Assembly (NCBI GenBank): GCA_027624675.1
Contig: JAQBTZ010000024.1
Coordinates: 1-7,562 of the forward strand
Direction: 5' to 3'
Source of the DNA: a bacterium
GTDB lineage: Bacteria > Patescibacteriota > WWE3 > 2-01-FULL-39-13 > JAQBTZ01
DNA length: 7,562 bases
Shown: one piece after another, positions 5,821 through 7,562 of the stretch
How positions within the stretch are numbered: the first letter of the stretch is position 1
How the letters are laid out: every line of letters starts with the position of its first letter
The notes under the pieces: generated by a model
What the model was told of the DNA's origin: nothing
Seen by the model: only the letters and a program-made list of their open reading frames with translations
Database searches by the model: none
Program-made: the position numbers and the translations under genes

Positions 5821-7239
5821 ATGAATAAGACAAAAAAAGAGACCGAACAAATTCAAAACCTAGATAACGATTACCCCTTAGGATTTAATATGCCAGAGGT
5901 TGGAACTTTTAAAACACCTAAAGGTATAAACGAGCAAGTAATTAAAGAAATCTCAGCCAGAAAAGGCGAGCCTGCTTGGATGCTAGAAAAAAGACTACAA
6001 GCATTTGAGGTATTTAAAGAAAAATCAATGCCAACATGGGGGGCAGATCTTTCTAGCATTAACTTTGACAACTTTCACTACTATATTAAACCAGAGGGAG
6101 ATTCTACCAAAACCTGGGACGATGTACCTGACGATATAAAAAATACTTTTGATAAAATTGGAATCCCTCAAGCAGAAAGAGAGTATTTATCAGGTGTTAA
6201 AAGCCAGTATGACTCGGAGGTTATGTATGGCAGTATTAAACCAGCACTTGAAAAACAAGGTGTACTATTTTTAAGTTTTGACGAGGCACTAAAGTTACAC
6301 CCTGAAATAATTAAACAATATTTCGGAACAATAATCCCCGCAACTGATAATAAATTTGCAGCTCTAAATACAGCAGTCTGGAGTGGGGGCAGCTTTGTGT
6401 ATATCCCCGAAAACGTAAAAGTTACCTTGCCTTTACAGGCATATTTTAGAATAAATTCTTCTGATGCAGGGCAATTTGAAAGGACTCTAATCATTGCTGA
6501 AAAGGGCGCCAGTGTTCATTATACAGAAGGCTGTTCAGCCCCAGCCTATAGCAGTGGTTCGTTACACTCTGCCGTGGTTGAGATAATAGTTAAAGAAAAT
6601 GCAAAGGTACAGTATACAACAATCCAAAACTGGTATAAAAATGTATATAACCTTGTTACAAAACGAGCAATTGCACATAAAAATGCACATATGAGCTGGG
6701 TTGATTGCAACCTTGGTTCGAAAATTACGATGAAATACCCCTCTGTTTATTTAGTTGGAGAACACGCACATGGTGAGATATTAAGTATCGCATTTGCAGG
6801 AAAAGGGCAACATCAAGACGCAGGAGGAAAAATAATACATAATGCTCCAAATACAACCTCACTTATAACCTCAAAATCAATATGTAAAGATGGAGGCAGA
6901 TCAAGTTACAGAGGTCTGTTACATGTTGCTAAAAATGCTAAAAACTCAAAATCAAAAGTAGTTTGTGATGCATTAATTTTAGATAACAAATCGGAAACTG
7001 ATACTTACCCAACAATGGATATTAAAAATAATAAGGTAAAAATAGAACACGAGGCTACAGTTAGCAAGGTTAGCGAAAAACAGTTGTTCTACTTAACAAG
7101 TAGGGGGTTAAGTGAAACAGAAGCATCAAGCTTAATAGTTAACGGCTTTATAGAACCAATTGTTAAAGAATTACCAATGGAATATGCAGTTGAACTTAAC
7201 AGACTTATAAAATTAGAGATGACAGAAAGCGTAGGTTAA
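5821..7239 (+). CDS. sufB: Fe-S cluster assembly scaffold protein SufB
   Basis: The scaffold subunit of the SufBCD complex, on which Fe-S clusters are built from sulfur passed on by the cysteine desulfurase. Length is 472 residues, close to the 465-495 of the family. The N-terminal part has DYPLGF, TPKGI and GEPAWMLEKRLQAFEVF, the standard SufB opening. The central beta-helix carries AVWSGGSFVYIPENVKV and EGCSAPAYSSGSLHSAVVE. Cysteines stand at 238 (EGCSAP), 296 (VDCNLGS), 355 (SICKDGG) and 382 (VVCDAL). By alignment from memory with E. coli SufB, Cys382 matches the cysteine at the SufB-SufD interface and His410-Glu411 (IEHEATVS) match the conserved His-Glu pair there, while Cys238 matches the sulfur-accepting cysteine. 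The key residues are thus present and the protein should be active. Its start is 6 bases after sufC with no Shine-Dalgarno motif, and sufD begins 1 base after its stop, so expression is probably coupled. Confidence 0.95.
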   Translation: MNKTKKETEQIQNLDNDYPLGFNMPEVGTFKTPKGINEQVIKEISARKGEPAWMLEKRLQAFEVFKEKSMPTWGADLSSINFDNFHYYIKPEGDSTKTWDDVPDDIKNTFDKIGIPQAEREYLSGVKSQYDSEVMYGSIKPALEKQGVLFLSFDEALKLHPEIIKQYFGTIIPATDNKFAALNTAVWSGGSFVYIPENVKVTLPLQAYFRINSSDAGQFERTLIIAEKGASVHYTEGCSAPAYSSGSLHSAVVEIIVKENAKVQYTTIQNWYKNVYNLVTKRAIAHKNAHMSWVDCNLGSKITMKYPSVYLVGEHAHGEILSIAFAGKGQHQDAGGKIIHNAPNTTSLITSKSICKDGGRSSYRGLLHVAKNAKNSKSKVVCDALILDNKSETDTYPTMDIKNNKVKIEHEATVSKVSEKQLFYLTSRGLSETEASSLIVNGFIEPIVKELPMEYAVELNRLIKLEMTESVG

Positions 7240-7240
7240 T

Positions 7241-7562
7241 ATGGGTGAAAAAATTAAACTAAATATTACAACCTCAAAAACTATACTAGATAAAAACTCC
7301 GCAAATAAAAAGGTAATTATTGATATAAACGAAAACGAGCAAATACAGTACGTAATTTTAGCAATAGGAAATTTTAACAAAGATATAGCCTTTAATATTA
7401 AAGGTAAAGATGCGCAGCTAGAGGTGATTGGAATATGCTTGCTAAAAAACAATGAGAAAATCAATCTTAATACAATTCAGTTTCATAAAGAAAAAAAAAG
7501 TAACTCTACAAATTTAATAAAAACAATATTAAAAGATTCCTCTATTTTTAATTTTGAAGGGT
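7241..7562 (+). CDS. sufD: SufD-like Fe-S assembly protein, 3'-truncated by the window edge
   Basis: The first 107 codons of a gene in the third suf position, open to the right edge. SufD is a SufB paralogue that pairs with it and SufC in the cluster-building complex. The visible part has a short N-terminus (MGEKIKLNITTSKTILD), then strands of a SufB/SufD beta-helix: KKVIIDINENEQIQYVILAI, then KDIAFNIKGKDAQLEVIGI, then LNTIQFHKEKKSNS and ILKDSSIFNFEG. The His in TIQFHKE followed by S-N-S and the FNFEG turn fit the conserved SufBD stretch H....sxS...(k).vL.d.s...f.G. Standard SufD proteins carry 100 or more residues of helical domain before the beta-helix; here that domain is essentially absent, so this is a short SufD form. 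Position and spacing (1 base after sufB) support the call. Confidence 0.8.
   Translation, partial: MGEKIKLNITTSKTILDKNSANKKVIIDINENEQIQYVILAIGNFNKDIAFNIKGKDAQLEVIGICLLKNNEKINLNTIQFHKEKKSNSTNLIKTILKDSSIFNFEG

Overview
The window is AT-rich and gene-dense. It carries one 5'-truncated gene, eight complete genes and one 3'-truncated gene, with no RNA gene, CRISPR array or insertion sequence that I can see. Gaps between genes are all under about 120 bases, so no stretch over 300 bases lacks a gene. TGA, TAG and TAA all serve as stops, which is consistent with the standard bacterial code. Almost no start codon is preceded by a Shine-Dalgarno motif. Together with compact genes, a SipW/TasA-type secretion cluster, a Gmad2-domain membrane protein and a minimal SUF operon, this suggests a Patescibacteria (CPR) genome. 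That placement is an inference from gene content and style; a low-GC Firmicute is less likely but not excluded, and I cannot name the lineage.

Layout. Bases 2-581: the C-terminal half of a major facilitator transporter, with an apparent frameshift in its first visible helix. Bases 648-1067: a stand-alone response-regulator receiver domain. Bases 1184-2874: a tight three-gene unit in which two TasA/camelysin-like secreted proteins flank an ER-type (SipW-like) signal peptidase I, the presumed processing enzyme for both. Bases 2971-3797: a large-conductance mechanosensitive channel (mscL) followed by an unrecognised three-helix membrane protein. Bases 3800-5032, minus strand: a membrane-anchored extracellular protein with a Gmad2 immunoglobulin-like domain and an unassigned C-terminal region. 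Bases 5080 to the right edge: sufC-sufB-sufD, the core Fe-S cluster scaffold complex, with sufD cut by the window end.

The most striking regulatory structure is the 47-bp divergent spacer at 5033-5079. It holds two back-to-back promoters whose -10 and -35 hexamers overlap almost base for base, one for the Gmad2 gene and one for suf. Both should start transcription at or within a few bases of the start codon, giving leaderless mRNAs and mutually exclusive polymerase binding. The most coherent functional module is the tasA-sipW-tasA unit, which probably builds a surface fibre or matrix. No clearly novel system was found; the best unexplained proteins are the C-terminal half of the Gmad2 protein and the 168-residue membrane protein next to mscL.
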